A stretch of DNA of 64,000 nt, taken from NCBI RefSeq assembly GCF_026239695.1, contig NZ_JAPIVS010000003.1:62001-126000 (forward strand). Direction: 5' to 3'. Under the pieces are notes generated by a model. The model was not told the origin of the DNA. It saw only the letters and a program-made list of their open reading frames with translations, and ran no database searches. Made by a program: the position numbers and the translations under genes. This DNA comes from Pedobacter sp. MC2016-15. GTDB lineage: Bacteria > Bacteroidota > Bacteroidia > Sphingobacteriales > Sphingobacteriaceae. Shown here in pieces: positions 43,678-53,851 of the stretch. The first letter of the stretch is position 1; each line of letters begins with the position of its first letter.

Positions 43678-44268
43678 TTATTTTAAGTTTGAAAAATTCA
43701 ATAATAAACGTTCTCCGGCAGCACCGGACTTCTCTGGGTGAAACTGCACCCCGTAAAAATTCTCTTTCTGGACAGCTGCTGAATACTTTAGGCCATAGTC
43801 AGCAGTAGCGATTCCAAAAATAGGGTTATATTCAATAAAATACGAATGCACAAAGTAAAATTGTGTCTGATTTTCAACACCTTCGAACAATAAATTGTTT
43901 TTGATCTCTACATTATTCCAACCCATATGCGGAATCTTGATTCCCAGCTCTTTATCAAAGAGTTTTGTTTGCAGCGGGATGATGTTGGTGAGGGTTGCAT
44001 CGCCTTCTTCAGAATGATCTGTCAGCAGCTGCATGCCCACGCAAATTCCCAGTACAGGTTTGGTTAAAGACCTGATTTTGTCTACCAGGCCACTCTTGTT
44101 CAGTTTGTCCATCGCTGCTCCGGCGTGACCCACTCCAGGAATGATGATATGTGAATACTGATCAAATTCCTCTTCAGAATTGATCATGCCGTAAGTAATC
44201 CCGAGCCTGGATAAAGCCGAGGTCAGCGAAAATATATTCCCTGCCCCGTAATTGACGATACCTATCAT
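43678..44268 (-). CDS. hisH: Imidazole glycerol phosphate synthase glutaminase subunit
   Basis: 196 residues, class I glutamine amidotransferase. Nucleophile Cys in GICVGMQLL, catalytic His-Glu in VQFHPEKSG. Supplies ammonia to HisF. Confidence 0.97.
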   Translation of the reverse strand: MIGIVNYGAGNIFSLTSALSRLGITYGMINSEEEFDQYSHIIIPGVGHAGAAMDKLNKSGLVDKIRSLTKPVLGICVGMQLLTDHSEEGDATLTNIIPLQTKLFDKELGIKIPHMGWNNVEIKNNLLFEGVENQTQFYFVHSYFIEYNPIFGIATADYGLKYSAAVQKENFYGVQFHPEKSGAAGERLLLNFSNLK

Positions 44269-44279
44269 TTTATAAATCC

Positions 44280-45413
44280 TTATAACAATCCTTTTGTACT
44301 TGGTAAAACTAACTTTTCTGCGTCTCTTTTGATAGACATTTTGATCGCTTTTGCAAAAGCTTTAAAGATAGCTTCAATTTTATGGTGTTCGTTGTCACCT
44401 TCAGCTTTCACATTCAGGTTGCATTTTGCTGCATCACTGAAAGATTTGAAGAAGTGGTAGAACATCTCTGTAGGCACATCACCAACCCTTTCGCGTTTAA
44501 ACTCTGCATCCCAGACAATCCAGTTGCGTCCGCCGAAATCTATCGCCACCTGCGCCAGGCAGTCGTCCATAGGCAGGCAGAAGCCGTAGCGCTCGATACC
44601 CAGCTTATTGCCCAATGCTTTTGCAAAAGCTTCACCCAGAGCGATACCTGTGTCCTCAACGGTATGGTGTTCATCAATGTGCAGGTCACCTTTGGCAATC
44701 ACCTTCAGGTCGATCCCCCCGTGACGGGCAATCTGGTCCAGCATATGGTCAAAAAAGTTCAGACCTGTTTTGATATCCCCTTTTCCCGTTCCATCCAGGT
44801 CGATACCGATTTCGATATCCGTTTCATTCGTTTTGCGGATGTGGTGGAACTGTCTGCTGCCAGCTTTCAGGAAAGTATAGATATGTTCCCAGTCCTGCGT
44901 TTGCAGCGCTATGATATCCGTCAGTGTATCCACCTTATCCAGCAGCTCGTTGGCACCCAGCAGGTCATTGTTACGCAGCCATATCGCCTTTGCACCCAGG
45001 TTCCTTGCCAGGATCACATCATTGATGCGGTCGCCAATCACAAAGGAATTTGCCAGGTCGTACTCTCCGGTAAGGAAATGCTGCAGTAAACCTGTATTGG
45101 GCTTCCGCGTAATCGCATTCTCATGAGCAAAAGTTCTGTCGATAATCACCTCAGAGAAAACCACCCCTTCACCGGCAAAAGTATCCAGGATAAAATTATG
45201 TACCGGCCAGAAGTTAAGCTCCGGATGAGAATCCGTTCCGAGGCCATCCTGATTGGTTACCATGATCAGGCCAAAATCAAGCTCAGCTGCGATTTTAGCC
45301 AGGTAGTATAAAGATTTAGGATAAAATTTCAGCTTCGCGAATGAGTCGATCTGTTCATCTTCAGGTTCTGTGATCAGGGTGCCGTCGCGGTCTATAAAAA
45401 GGAACTTCTTCAT
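44280..45413 (-). CDS. hisB: Histidinol-phosphatase / imidazoleglycerol-phosphate dehydratase
   Basis: 377 residues, bifunctional. The N-terminal HAD phosphatase (~1-165) begins FIDRDGTLI; the C-terminal dehydratase (~185-377) has the manganese motifs DEHHTVED and [11 protein letters not shown]. This fused form carries out steps 7 and 9, as in enteric bacteria. It overlaps nothing; hisH starts 11 bases after it. Confidence 0.97.
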   Translation of the reverse strand: MKKFLFIDRDGTLITEPEDEQIDSFAKLKFYPKSLYYLAKIAAELDFGLIMVTNQDGLGTDSHPELNFWPVHNFILDTFAGEGVVFSEVIIDRTFAHENAITRKPNTGLLQHFLTGEYDLANSFVIGDRINDVILARNLGAKAIWLRNNDLLGANELLDKVDTLTDIIALQTQDWEHIYTFLKAGSRQFHHIRKTNETDIEIGIDLDGTGKGDIKTGLNFFDHMLDQIARHGGIDLKVIAKGDLHIDEHHTVEDTGIALGEAFAKALGNKLGIERYGFCLPMDDCLAQVAIDFGGRNWIVWDAEFKRERVGDVPTEMFYHFFKSFSDAAKCNLNVKAEGDNEHHKIEAIFKAFAKAIKMSIKRDAEKLVLPSTKGLL

Positions 45414-45417
45414 GGTT

Positions 45418-46461
45418 TTAGTTTATCGATTTTAAAGCGGATAATAAGATTTCGTTCTCCTGAGGGGTACCGATGGTAATCCTGAGACAGCCATCGCACA
45501 ACACCACTTTGGAGCGGTCGCGGATGATGATTCCCTGGTCTACCAGCGCGTGGTATGTCCCTGCAGCATCTGCTACCTCTGCCAAAACAAAGTTAGCATC
45601 TGAAGGATATACTTTGCTCACCATTGGGAGTCCCAGCAGTTTTTGGCTCAGGATCTCCCTTTCGGCAACCGTCACTTTGATCCAGTCGTTCACTTGTGTT
45701 ACGTTCTGCAATGCAGCTAACGCCAGGTCTTGTGTCGACTGGCTGATGTTGTACGGTGCTTTCACCTTGTTCAGGATATCAATCACAATACTGGAGGCAA
45801 AAGCCATCCCAAGGCGCAATCCCGCGAGTCCCCATGCTTTGGAGAACGTCTGCAGGATCACCAGGTGCGGATATTCCGTTAGTTCCTGGATGAACGTGCG
45901 TTGTTTGGCAAAATTGATGTATGCCTCATCGATCACCACCAGGCCTTTAAAGTTAGCCAGGATAGTTTCGATATCCGTACGGATGATTGAGTTTCCTGTA
46001 GGGTTATTTGGCGAGCAGATAAAGATCAGTTTCGTGTTCTCATCAATTGCTTCTGCAATGCCATCCAGGTCGAGCTGAAAGTTTGGCAGCAGGTTCACCT
46101 TGCGGATCTCCACATCATTGATGTTGGCAGAAACCTCATACATACCATATGTTGGCGGCAGGATAATCACATTGTCTTTTCCCGGGTTACAAAAGCACCT
46201 GAAAAGCAAATCTATCGCTTCGTCGCTGCCATTACCTAAAAATGTATTCTCAATGGGCACCCCTTTGATTTTGCTGATAGCGTCTTTAACGTCCAGCTGC
46301 AGCGGGTCAGGGTAGCGGTTAAAGTTCTCTGGCAGCGGTGAGCCAAAGCTGTTTTCATTGGCGTCTAAAAAAACACTCGCCTGCCCTTTATATTCATCCC
46401 TCGCCGTAGAGTAGGGGCGAAGGTTTTTTATATTTTCACGTTGTAAGTTCTTGATATCCAT
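45418..46461 (-). CDS. hisC: Histidinol-phosphate aminotransferase
   Basis: 347 residues, fold-type I PLP enzyme. [17 protein letters not shown] and the PLP Lys in [14 protein letters not shown] (~residue 212) are present. Separated from hisD by 2 bases. Confidence 0.97.
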   Translation of the reverse strand: MDIKNLQRENIKNLRPYSTARDEYKGQASVFLDANENSFGSPLPENFNRYPDPLQLDVKDAISKIKGVPIENTFLGNGSDEAIDLLFRCFCNPGKDNVIILPPTYGMYEVSANINDVEIRKVNLLPNFQLDLDGIAEAIDENTKLIFICSPNNPTGNSIIRTDIETILANFKGLVVIDEAYINFAKQRTFIQELTEYPHLVILQTFSKAWGLAGLRLGMAFASSIVIDILNKVKAPYNISQSTQDLALAALQNVTQVNDWIKVTVAEREILSQKLLGLPMVSKVYPSDANFVLAEVADAAGTYHALVDQGIIIRDRSKVVLCDGCLRITIGTPQENEILLSALKSIN

Positions 46462-46463
46462 CT

Positions 46464-47750
46464 CTATGATTTTAAACGAATAGTGATTGCATTTTTGTGT
46501 GCCTCCAAGCCTTCGGCGGCGGCTAATATTTCTACAGTTGGTCCGATAGCGGTTAAGCCTGCGGGACTGATATGCTGAAAAGTTATCTTTTTGATAAATG
46601 AATCTATTGAAACACCGGAGTAGGCTTTTGCAAAACCACTGGTAGGTAAAGTGTGGTTGGTGCCTGAGGCATAATCACCCGCACTTTCAGGAGTCAGGTT
46701 ACCCAGAAATACAGAACCCGCATTAATGATCTCAGGAATGAGCGCGTTATAAGCATCTGTTGCCAGGATCAGGTGTTCAGGGGCATAGATATTACTGAAT
46801 TCCATCGCCTGCGCTGTATTTTCCACCAGTACAGCATAGGAATTTTCTATCGCCTGTGCGGCAACGGCTTCCCTTGGTAGCGCCTTCAGTTGCACCTGTA
46901 CCTGTTCAAGCGTCTTCTCAATGATCTGCGCAGAAGTAGAAACCAGGATCGCCTGACTGTCGGCACCATGTTCTGCCTGTGCGAGCAGGTCTGACGCTAC
47001 AAAGGCAGGATCAGCGGTTTCATCTGCAAAAACAAGTACCTCGGAAGGACCTGCCGGCATATCTATTGCCGTCATTCCCGATGCCAGCACCAGCTGTTTG
47101 GCTTGCGTTACATAGCGGTTTCCCGGGCCAAAGATTTTGTATACTTTAGGTACGGTGGCAGTGCCGAAAGCCATTGCAGCTACGGCCTGTGCACCACCTA
47201 CCATGTAGATCTTCTCAATTCCGAGTAATACAGCACAGTAAGCCAGATAACAATTGGTCCTGCCATCTTTTTGAGGTGGCGAGCACACTACAATTTCTTT
47301 ACATCCCGCCAATACCGCAGGGATACCCAGCATCAGGAAGGTGCTTGGCAATACCGCAGAGCCACCGGGGATGTATAAACCGACGCGTTCAATGGCGCGG
47401 GCTTCACGCCAGCAGGTTACGCCTGGCATGGTTTCTATGGCAGCCTCTTGGTATAGCTGTGCAGCGTGAAACTTTTTGATGTTTGCATAAGCCGTATCAA
47501 TCGCTTTCCTCGCTTCCTCAGGGATCGTGGCTGCGATAGCTTCGACCTCTGATTTTTCGATGTAGAGCTGTTGCAGTTCAACCTTGTCAAAGTCTTTGGC
47601 GTACCTGAAAAGCGCAGTGTCGCCTTCATGCTTTACACTGTCAACAATACTTTTTACCCTCCCGGCGATGATATCGTCATCAGCGATTGTTCTTGAACAG
47701 AGATCTTCAATATTCTGTTTAGATAAATCAGTATAACTGTAGATTTTCAA
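46464..47750 (-). CDS. hisD: Histidinol dehydrogenase
   Basis: 428 residues. ERVGLYIPGGSAVLPST, IFGPGNRYV, DMPAGPSEVLV and the zinc/catalytic region EHLIL are typical. It performs the last two oxidations to histidine with zinc and NAD. Confidence 0.97.
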   Translation of the reverse strand: MKIYSYTDLSKQNIEDLCSRTIADDDIIAGRVKSIVDSVKHEGDTALFRYAKDFDKVELQQLYIEKSEVEAIAATIPEEARKAIDTAYANIKKFHAAQLYQEAAIETMPGVTCWREARAIERVGLYIPGGSAVLPSTFLMLGIPAVLAGCKEIVVCSPPQKDGRTNCYLAYCAVLLGIEKIYMVGGAQAVAAMAFGTATVPKVYKIFGPGNRYVTQAKQLVLASGMTAIDMPAGPSEVLVFADETADPAFVASDLLAQAEHGADSQAILVSTSAQIIEKTLEQVQVQLKALPREAVAAQAIENSYAVLVENTAQAMEFSNIYAPEHLILATDAYNALIPEIINAGSVFLGNLTPESAGDYASGTNHTLPTSGFAKAYSGVSIDSFIKKITFQHISPAGLTAIGPTVEILAAAEGLEAHKNAITIRLKS

Positions 47751-47806
47751 TGTCTTAAGTTTTTGTGTTAACCAATAGTTAACCGTGAATCAGCTAATTA
47801 GTTCAG

Positions 47807-48658
47807 TTATGCGATGATCTTTTCGATCGGCATCACTACAATTCCTTCTGCACCGGCAGCTTTCAGGCTGTTGATTTTTTCCCAGAAATCCTGCTCAGCA
47901 ATAACCGAGTGTACCGCTACCCAGTCCGGCTCAAAGAGTGGAACAACTGTTGGGCTTTTTACACCCGGCAACAGGCTCACCACCTTTTCGAGGTTAGACT
48001 TAGCTACGTTCAATACTACGTACTTGGTTTCTTTGGCACGCAGTACAGAGCGGATTCTTTGCAGCAGTTCGATCACATCTTCGTTGAGTTCGATGCCTTT
48101 GTTTCCGATCAGTACAGCTTCAGATTTCATCACTTCGGCAAATGGTTTCAGGCCATTGCTTTTCAATGTTCCGCCTGTTGAAACGATGTCACAGATGGCA
48201 TCGCTCAGGCCTAAGCCCGGACCAATTTCTACTGAACCAGAGATGGTGCGTACCACTGCATTTACATTATTTTCCTGCAGGAATTTCTCCAGGATAACAG
48301 GGTAGGATGTTGCGATTGCCTTACCTTCGAGGCCTTTGATGTCTGTGATTTCGCTATCGTTTGGAATAGCGATCTTCAATGTGCATTTACCAAAACCCAG
48401 TTTCTGCAGATATTCTACATCGGCATTTACTTCAGTAATGACATTTTCGCCAACGATACCCAGATCGGCAATACCGTCCTGAACATATTCAGGGATATCG
48501 TCATCTCTAAGGAAAAGGATTTCCAGCGGGAAGTTGGTAACGGTTGATATCAATGAGCTCTTGTAGTTTTCAAAAGATAAACCACAATTTTTAAGAATTT
48601 CTACTGATTTTTCGTTTAATCTACCAGATTTCTGGATAGCAATTTTTAGTGTTTTCAA
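47807..48658 (-). CDS. hisG: ATP phosphoribosyltransferase, long form
   Basis: 283 residues from TTG 48658 (KTLKIAIQKSGRLNEKS). No ATG is available nearby; another in-frame TTG at 48703 would add a non-family extension. The length includes the C-terminal ACT-like regulatory domain (from about residue 210), so histidine feedback inhibition is expected. First and committed gene of the operon. Confidence 0.93.
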   Translation of the reverse strand: MKTLKIAIQKSGRLNEKSVEILKNCGLSFENYKSSLISTVTNFPLEILFLRDDDIPEYVQDGIADLGIVGENVITEVNADVEYLQKLGFGKCTLKIAIPNDSEITDIKGLEGKAIATSYPVILEKFLQENNVNAVVRTISGSVEIGPGLGLSDAICDIVSTGGTLKSNGLKPFAEVMKSEAVLIGNKGIELNEDVIELLQRIRSVLRAKETKYVVLNVAKSNLEKVVSLLPGVKSPTVVPLFEPDWVAVHSVIAEQDFWEKINSLKAAGAEGIVVMPIEKIIA

Positions 48659-48753
48659 TTGATTGAAATTATTGAATGGAACATGAAAATAATTCGGAAA
48701 CAAGTTTTGAAGTACAAAACATTACATATCTATCGCCACAACTGGCGATGGTG

Positions 48754-48761
48754 CAAATGTA
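48754..48761 (-). promoter_or_regulatory. Candidate -7 box of the his operon
   Basis: Minus-strand TACATTTG, 95 bases before the hisG TTG. A small hairpin (TCGCCA/TGGCGA, 48733-48748) lies just after it, at the predicted transcript 5' end. No -33 box or histidine-rich leader peptide is seen. The rest of the 48659-48940 gap shows no gene. Confidence 0.4.
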
Positions 48762-48940
48762 AGTGATGGTTCAAGTGTTTGTTCATAATTTTTTTTGTCC
48801 CTATTCAATCTGCGGTTGCACACTGAGGTGTTGCAAATATATAGATTGAATTGAGAAATCAAAAAATATATGGCATTTTATTTGATCATACTGCGAAGAC
48901 CGTGCTGCTTAAAACTCGCGGTCATCTAATTAAAAACGTT

Positions 48941-50518
48941 TTGAAAAAAGTACTTCCCTTATTATTTACCCTCTCAGTCTTACTCTCTGCATGTAACTGG
49001 TTCAAAACCACGCCTGAAGTAGGGTTGGTTTTGTCTAAACATTTCAACAATAAACTGTACAAAGACTTTGATACAGCAGCCTATAATGTCATCTTTACCC
49101 GCCATTTTGACTCGCTGAAAACTACGTTCAGCAACCCAAAGGTGATGGGTAGCTACTATGCCGACAATAACCGGAGGACTGATCTGGTTACCCGTTTTTA
49201 TGTAAACGGGGAATTGGATACCCTAAAAAATTATATTTCCAGAAGTACTGCCCATGGCTTTAATCCCAAAATATTCGGGTACAAAGCACTGGAAGAACTG
49301 TTGTCGCAGCTCTCAGCACATCAGTTTAAATCTATCGCTGAGGTATATCCCGTGATTGCCGATCTGGAACTGCGGACCGCCTCATCGCTGTTAAAATATG
49401 ATACTTTTATCGCCTATGGCAGCATTGTGCCAAGAAAAGTGCTCAACAGATATTACGTAACCACCATCAGGCCTGACAGTAGCAGTATGCTCAAAGTGCT
49501 CGAGACTAAAGATCTTGCTGCACTCCTGAAATCCATCCAGCCCGAGGGTAAAGATTACCGTGCCCTGCAATATGAGCTGCGTAAACAAAGGCAAAATCCT
49601 GATGCCGGTGCTGCCGCAACAAAAGCTTTAGAGGTGAATATGGAAAGACTTCGCTGGAAAATTGCGGGTATAGGCGACGAATATGTGGAGGTGAATATCC
49701 CTGATTTCTCCCTCACCTGGTTTAACCATCAGGATACCGTTACCCACATGAAAGTCTGCGTAGGCGGAAGACGTGAGAAGGATTATGAAGAAAAGATGAA
49801 GGTCTTCCTGAAAACACATTCCCTGGATGACAAGCCAAAGAACCACCAGACGCCGATCCTGCTCAGCAAGTTCAACTCCATTCAGGTAAATCCCGTATGG
49901 AATATTCCGGTGAGCATTGCGCAGAGCGAAATCTACTGGCAGGCCATGCGCGACCCATATTACCTGTCCAATAATAACATGAAAGTGTATTACAAAGGTA
50001 AGCTGATCACGGATCCTGATACCATCCAGTGGCGCAAGTATGCCCGGGAGCATTTACCTTTCCAGTTTAAACAAGGTTCAGGTGATGGCAATGCTTTGGG
50101 AAAATTCAAGTTCATCTTCGACAACGGATCGAGTATTTACCTGCATGACACCAACAACAAATCGGCTTTTATGCGTGATAACCGCGCAATCAGTCACGGC
50201 TGTGTGCGGGTAGAGAGACCCCTTGAATTTGCCGAGAAGCTGGTAGACAATAAGTACCAGTATGACCAGTTGAGGATGGAGGTAAACCTGCCGCCAATTG
50301 ACACCACCCGGATGGAAGCCTACAAAAAGAAACTCGCCAAAAAAGCGGATACCGTTAATGTTTATCAGGTGAAACCCAAATGGTTTGGCACCAAAAAGAA
50401 CGTTGCTGTCTTTATTAATTACAAGACTGCCTGGGCACAGAACGGAAGGATAGAATACCGTAATGATATCTATGATCTGGATGATGCAATTTATACTGCG
50501 ATGAAAAAGTTCAGATAA
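48941..50518 (+). CDS. L,D-transpeptidase (YcbB/LdtD-like) lipoprotein
   Basis: 525 residues from a TTG at 48941. This start gives a good lipoprotein signal (KKVLPLLFTLSVLLSAC, Cys18); an in-frame TTG at 48851 would put 30 residues ahead of it. The YkuD domain lies in the C-terminal half with the catalytic motif SHGCVRV (Cys ~421). The long N-terminal part fits the YcbB architecture. It cross-links peptidoglycan by 3-3 bonds or attaches proteins. Confidence 0.85.
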   Translation: MKKVLPLLFTLSVLLSACNWFKTTPEVGLVLSKHFNNKLYKDFDTAAYNVIFTRHFDSLKTTFSNPKVMGSYYADNNRRTDLVTRFYVNGELDTLKNYISRSTAHGFNPKIFGYKALEELLSQLSAHQFKSIAEVYPVIADLELRTASSLLKYDTFIAYGSIVPRKVLNRYYVTTIRPDSSSMLKVLETKDLAALLKSIQPEGKDYRALQYELRKQRQNPDAGAAATKALEVNMERLRWKIAGIGDEYVEVNIPDFSLTWFNHQDTVTHMKVCVGGRREKDYEEKMKVFLKTHSLDDKPKNHQTPILLSKFNSIQVNPVWNIPVSIAQSEIYWQAMRDPYYLSNNNMKVYYKGKLITDPDTIQWRKYAREHLPFQFKQGSGDGNALGKFKFIFDNGSSIYLHDTNNKSAFMRDNRAISHGCVRVERPLEFAEKLVDNKYQYDQLRMEVNLPPIDTTRMEAYKKKLAKKADTVNVYQVKPKWFGTKKNVAVFINYKTAWAQNGRIEYRNDIYDLDDAIYTAMKKFR

Positions 50519-50524
50519 AATTTC

Positions 50525-50532
50525 TACCTTTG
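50525..50532 (+). promoter_or_regulatory. -7 box immediately before the BatA-like gene
   Basis: TACCTTTG matches TAnnTTTG and ends 7 bases before the ATG at 50540. Confidence 0.42.
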
Positions 50533-50539
50533 GTTTTTA

Positions 50540-52567
50540 ATGAATTTCCTATACCCAGGTTTTCTTTTTTCACTGCTGGCGGTAGTCATTCCTATCCTTA
50601 TTCATCTATTTAATTTCAGGAAATTCAAGAAGGTATATTTCAGTAATGTGCAGTTTCTGAAGTCGGCACAGGAACAAAATTCATCAAGAGAAAAACTCAA
50701 AAACCTGCTTATCCTTTTCAGCCGGATACTGGCTATTGTATTCCTGGTTTTTGCATTCGCCCGGCCATATATATCGTCGGGCACAGGATATGATCCCGGA
50801 ACAGGAAAGCTCGTCAGCATCTATATTGACAATTCCTATAGCATGGGCTCCGTCAATAAAGAAGGAACCCTTTTGGACGAAGCCCGGCGCAAAGCGAAGG
50901 AGATCACCTCAAAGTTTTCGCCCAACGACAGGTTTCAGTTGATCACCAATGATTTTGAGGGCAGGCACCAGCGTATAGTCAATGCTGAAGAGCTGCTCAG
51001 TCTTGCAGATGAAATTAAGATCTCCCCGGTGCAGCGCAGTCTGCAGCAGGTGATCAACAGGCAGAACCAGACCGAAGCCGGCAAGAGAAACCGTTTCAAC
51101 TTTATCATCTCCGATTTCCAGACGGCCTTTACCGGTGTAAAAGCGATCACAATTGAACCTGACAATCACCTTTCACTCATCAAACTCCGGGCAAATACAT
51201 TACCCAATGTTGGTGTCGACAGTATCTGGTCGCTTTCACCGGCGCACAAACCGGGAGAGCAGGAGAAGTTTGTGGCCAGGCTCCATAATTATTCTGCTGA
51301 AGCTGCCAGAGACATCCCCCTAAAACTGATGGTCAACAACCAGCAGAAGGTACTCGCAAGGCTGGATATTCCTGCGGGCAAGTCCGTTACGGATACACTC
51401 AGCTTCAGCGGCCTCTCTGCGGGATGGCAAAAGGGGCTGCTGAGTATCAAGGATTTTCCACTGACCTTTGATGATGAGCTGAAGTTTACCTTCAAGGTGA
51501 GCAGCGGGCTCCATATCCTGCATATCAGCGGTGATCCCTCAGAAAACCATATTAGCTCTCTGTTTGCGGCTGACAGCTATTTCAGGTTGAGTAACATGCC
51601 AGAATCCAATATTATATATGCTGCATTTCCCGGCTACCAGCTCATTATCCTTTCGGGCTTAAAACACCCTTCCAGCGGACTGGCCCAGCAGCTGAAGAGT
51701 TTTGTGCAAAACGGTGGCAGCGTGGTCATCTTTCCTGATCTGGATGCTAAAACAGAAGAACTGTCGTCCTTCCTTCAGGGGCTTTCAGTGCCACCGGTAC
51801 TTTCGCTAAATAGAGATACGGTCAGTGTGACAGCAATTGATCTGAAAAGTAACCTCTTCAATGATGTATTTGAGGAAGTCCCGGCAAAGCTTGACCTGCC
51901 AAAGCTGACCCGCCATCTGGTGTACCAGAAAACTACGCGCAGCAGCAGACAGGATATCATGTCACTGCCCGGGGGACAATCCTTATTTAGCCGGTACAGA
52001 CTTGGGGCAGGACAGATCTATTTATCTTCGTCCTCACTAAAAGAAGAAGACAGCAACCTGCCAAGGCATCCGGTATTTGTGCCGCTGATGTTTAAAATCG
52101 CCTTTACGAGTATACAGGAGCAGCCTCTGTATTATACAATAGGCAGAGATAACCTGCTCAGCAGCGTCCAGATCAACCTCAATCCTAACCAGTCGCTGCG
52201 GCTCAGGGCCGGCAAAGAGGAAGTGATTCCTGAGCTGAGACAGACACCGGGGAAAACCCTGCTGTATATTGCAGACCAGGTCAGGGCTGCGGGATTCTAC
52301 GACCTGATGAAGGCAGATTCACTGCTCAGCACCTATGCTTTTAACGAAAGCCGTGCAGAATCAGACATGCATTTTACCCGCGATGCCGAACTGAAGCAGC
52401 TTTTTGGCAATAATACTTTAACTATTGAGGGCAATGGGCGAGCTTTGTCTCCCGCGGCACTGGAAAATAACCACACCGAATTATGGAAACTTTGTATAGT
52501 TTTGTGTGCTGTTTTTTTAGCTGCCGAAGCCCTATTGATCAGATTTTTTAACAAGAAAACTATATAA
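50540..52567 (+). CDS. BatA-like protein with von Willebrand A domain
   Basis: 675 residues. The N-terminal BatA region holds two membrane helices (~5-22 and 55-73; FLYPGFLFSLLAVVIPILIHL). A vWA domain with a MIDAS-like DNSYSM starts near residue 95. A beta-rich middle and a GATase-like segment (FVQNGGSVVIFPD) follow, then a C-terminal helix (~650-668). Bat proteins are linked to aerotolerance and envelope integrity in Bacteroides, but this lone copy lacks the moxR-bat operon. Confidence 0.85.
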   Translation: MNFLYPGFLFSLLAVVIPILIHLFNFRKFKKVYFSNVQFLKSAQEQNSSREKLKNLLILFSRILAIVFLVFAFARPYISSGTGYDPGTGKLVSIYIDNSYSMGSVNKEGTLLDEARRKAKEITSKFSPNDRFQLITNDFEGRHQRIVNAEELLSLADEIKISPVQRSLQQVINRQNQTEAGKRNRFNFIISDFQTAFTGVKAITIEPDNHLSLIKLRANTLPNVGVDSIWSLSPAHKPGEQEKFVARLHNYSAEAARDIPLKLMVNNQQKVLARLDIPAGKSVTDTLSFSGLSAGWQKGLLSIKDFPLTFDDELKFTFKVSSGLHILHISGDPSENHISSLFAADSYFRLSNMPESNIIYAAFPGYQLIILSGLKHPSSGLAQQLKSFVQNGGSVVIFPDLDAKTEELSSFLQGLSVPPVLSLNRDTVSVTAIDLKSNLFNDVFEEVPAKLDLPKLTRHLVYQKTTRSSRQDIMSLPGGQSLFSRYRLGAGQIYLSSSSLKEEDSNLPRHPVFVPLMFKIAFTSIQEQPLYYTIGRDNLLSSVQINLNPNQSLRLRAGKEEVIPELRQTPGKTLLYIADQVRAAGFYDLMKADSLLSTYAFNESRAESDMHFTRDAELKQLFGNNTLTIEGNGRALSPAALENNHTELWKLCIVLCAVFLAAEALLIRFFNKKTI

Positions 52568-52570
52568 AAC

Positions 52571-53851
52571 ATGAACCTTCTCCTCACTGGCGTAACCATC
52601 GCCGATCCGAATAGCGAGTTTAATCAACAAGTATGTGATGTTCGTGTGGTACAGGGAATGATCGTTGAAATCGGTAAGGCGTTAAAACCACAGTCGTCAT
52701 CAGACCCACAGCAAAAAGAAGAACTGGTAGAAGGAAAAGGTGCTTTTCTGAGTCCCGGATTTTTCGACCTCAACTGCTCTGTAGGAGATCCCGGACTGGA
52801 GACTAAAGAAGATCTGCATACCGCAAGTGCCGCTGCCCAGGCAGGTGGCTTTACCGGACTGGCCGTACTGCCGCATACCAAACCTGTAGTGCATTCGAAA
52901 GCAGAAGTGGAGTATATCGTTAACAAAGCAAAAAATAACCTCGTAGATATTTATCCGGTAGGAGCCATCAGTCATGATCTGGAGGGTAAGGAACTGGCCG
53001 AGCTGTATGATATGCAGCAGGCAGGAGCGGTAGCTTTCTCAGACGGCACCAAGCCTGTAAGTGATGACGGCTTCATGAGTCGCGCATTACAATACGCCAA
53101 AGGTATCAATGCACTGCTGCTGGTGTATCCGGAGAATAAATCCATCGCCGGCAAAACGCAGATCAACGAGAGCAAAACCAGCGTACTGCTGGGTATGAAG
53201 GGGATGCCTGCCCTGGCAGAAGAAATGCACATCAGCCGGGATATCTTCCTGGCAAACTACCATCAGTCGCCCCTCCACATCAGCAATATCTCTACTGCCG
53301 GATCAGTAGCGCTGATCAAAAAAGCAAAAAAAGATGGCCTGCAGATCTCCTGCGATGTGGCAGCTCACCACCTGGTATTTACCGAAGAGCTGCTGAATGA
53401 TTTTGACAGCAACTATAAAGTAAAACCGCCGTTACGTGGCAAAGCCGATATCAAAGCATTGCTGGCAGGATTGAAAGAGGGCACCATCGATGCGATTTCT
53501 TCACAACACCGCCCGCATGAGCCTGAGTTTAAAAATGTAGAATTTGAAATTGCCGCTTACGGTATCATTGCACTGCAGACCGTGCTGCCACTACTGGTGA
53601 AAGCCGGACTGGATGCAGCACAGATTGCAGAAAAATTAGCCATAAATCCACGGAAATTGCTTAACTTAAAAATACCGGTGATCGCAAAAGGTGAAGCGGC
53701 AAATTTTACAGTGTTTAACCTGACGGAGAAATGGGAGTATAATCACCAGAACAACTATTCAAAATCAAGGAATACACCATTATTAAATCAAAGCCTGACT
53801 GGTAAAGTCAAACTAGTATATAACAACAATCAAATTCAAGTATATGGATAG
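52571..53851 (+). CDS. Dihydroorotase homologue lacking catalytic residues (pseudo-enzyme)
   Basis: 426 residues with clear full-length similarity to dihydroorotase. The metal-binding motif (HxHxREPG in active enzymes) is LNCSVGDPG, the carboxylated-Lys region is AVAFSDGTKP, and the catalytic ATDHAPH is ISSQHRPHEP. It is therefore not expected to be catalytic. Such PyrX-like partners can be needed to assemble aspartate transcarbamoylase. Starts 3 bases after the BatA-like gene and overlaps the next gene by 8 bases. Confidence 0.88.
   Translation: MNLLLTGVTIADPNSEFNQQVCDVRVVQGMIVEIGKALKPQSSSDPQQKEELVEGKGAFLSPGFFDLNCSVGDPGLETKEDLHTASAAAQAGGFTGLAVLPHTKPVVHSKAEVEYIVNKAKNNLVDIYPVGAISHDLEGKELAELYDMQQAGAVAFSDGTKPVSDDGFMSRALQYAKGINALLLVYPENKSIAGKTQINESKTSVLLGMKGMPALAEEMHISRDIFLANYHQSPLHISNISTAGSVALIKKAKKDGLQISCDVAAHHLVFTEELLNDFDSNYKVKPPLRGKADIKALLAGLKEGTIDAISSQHRPHEPEFKNVEFEIAAYGIIALQTVLPLLVKAGLDAAQIAEKLAINPRKLLNLKIPVIAKGEAANFTVFNLTEKWEYNHQNNYSKSRNTPLLNQSLTGKVKLVYNNNQIQVYG

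Noticed and set aside
44382..45089. 235-codon plus-strand frame opposite hisB
   Set aside because: Shadow of a well supported gene; no start context or family.
48659..48750. Histidine leader peptide for attenuation
   Set aside because: No run of His codons or alternative terminator found upstream of hisG.
52571..53851. Second functional pyrC
   Set aside because: All metal and catalytic motifs are lost, although the fold is kept.
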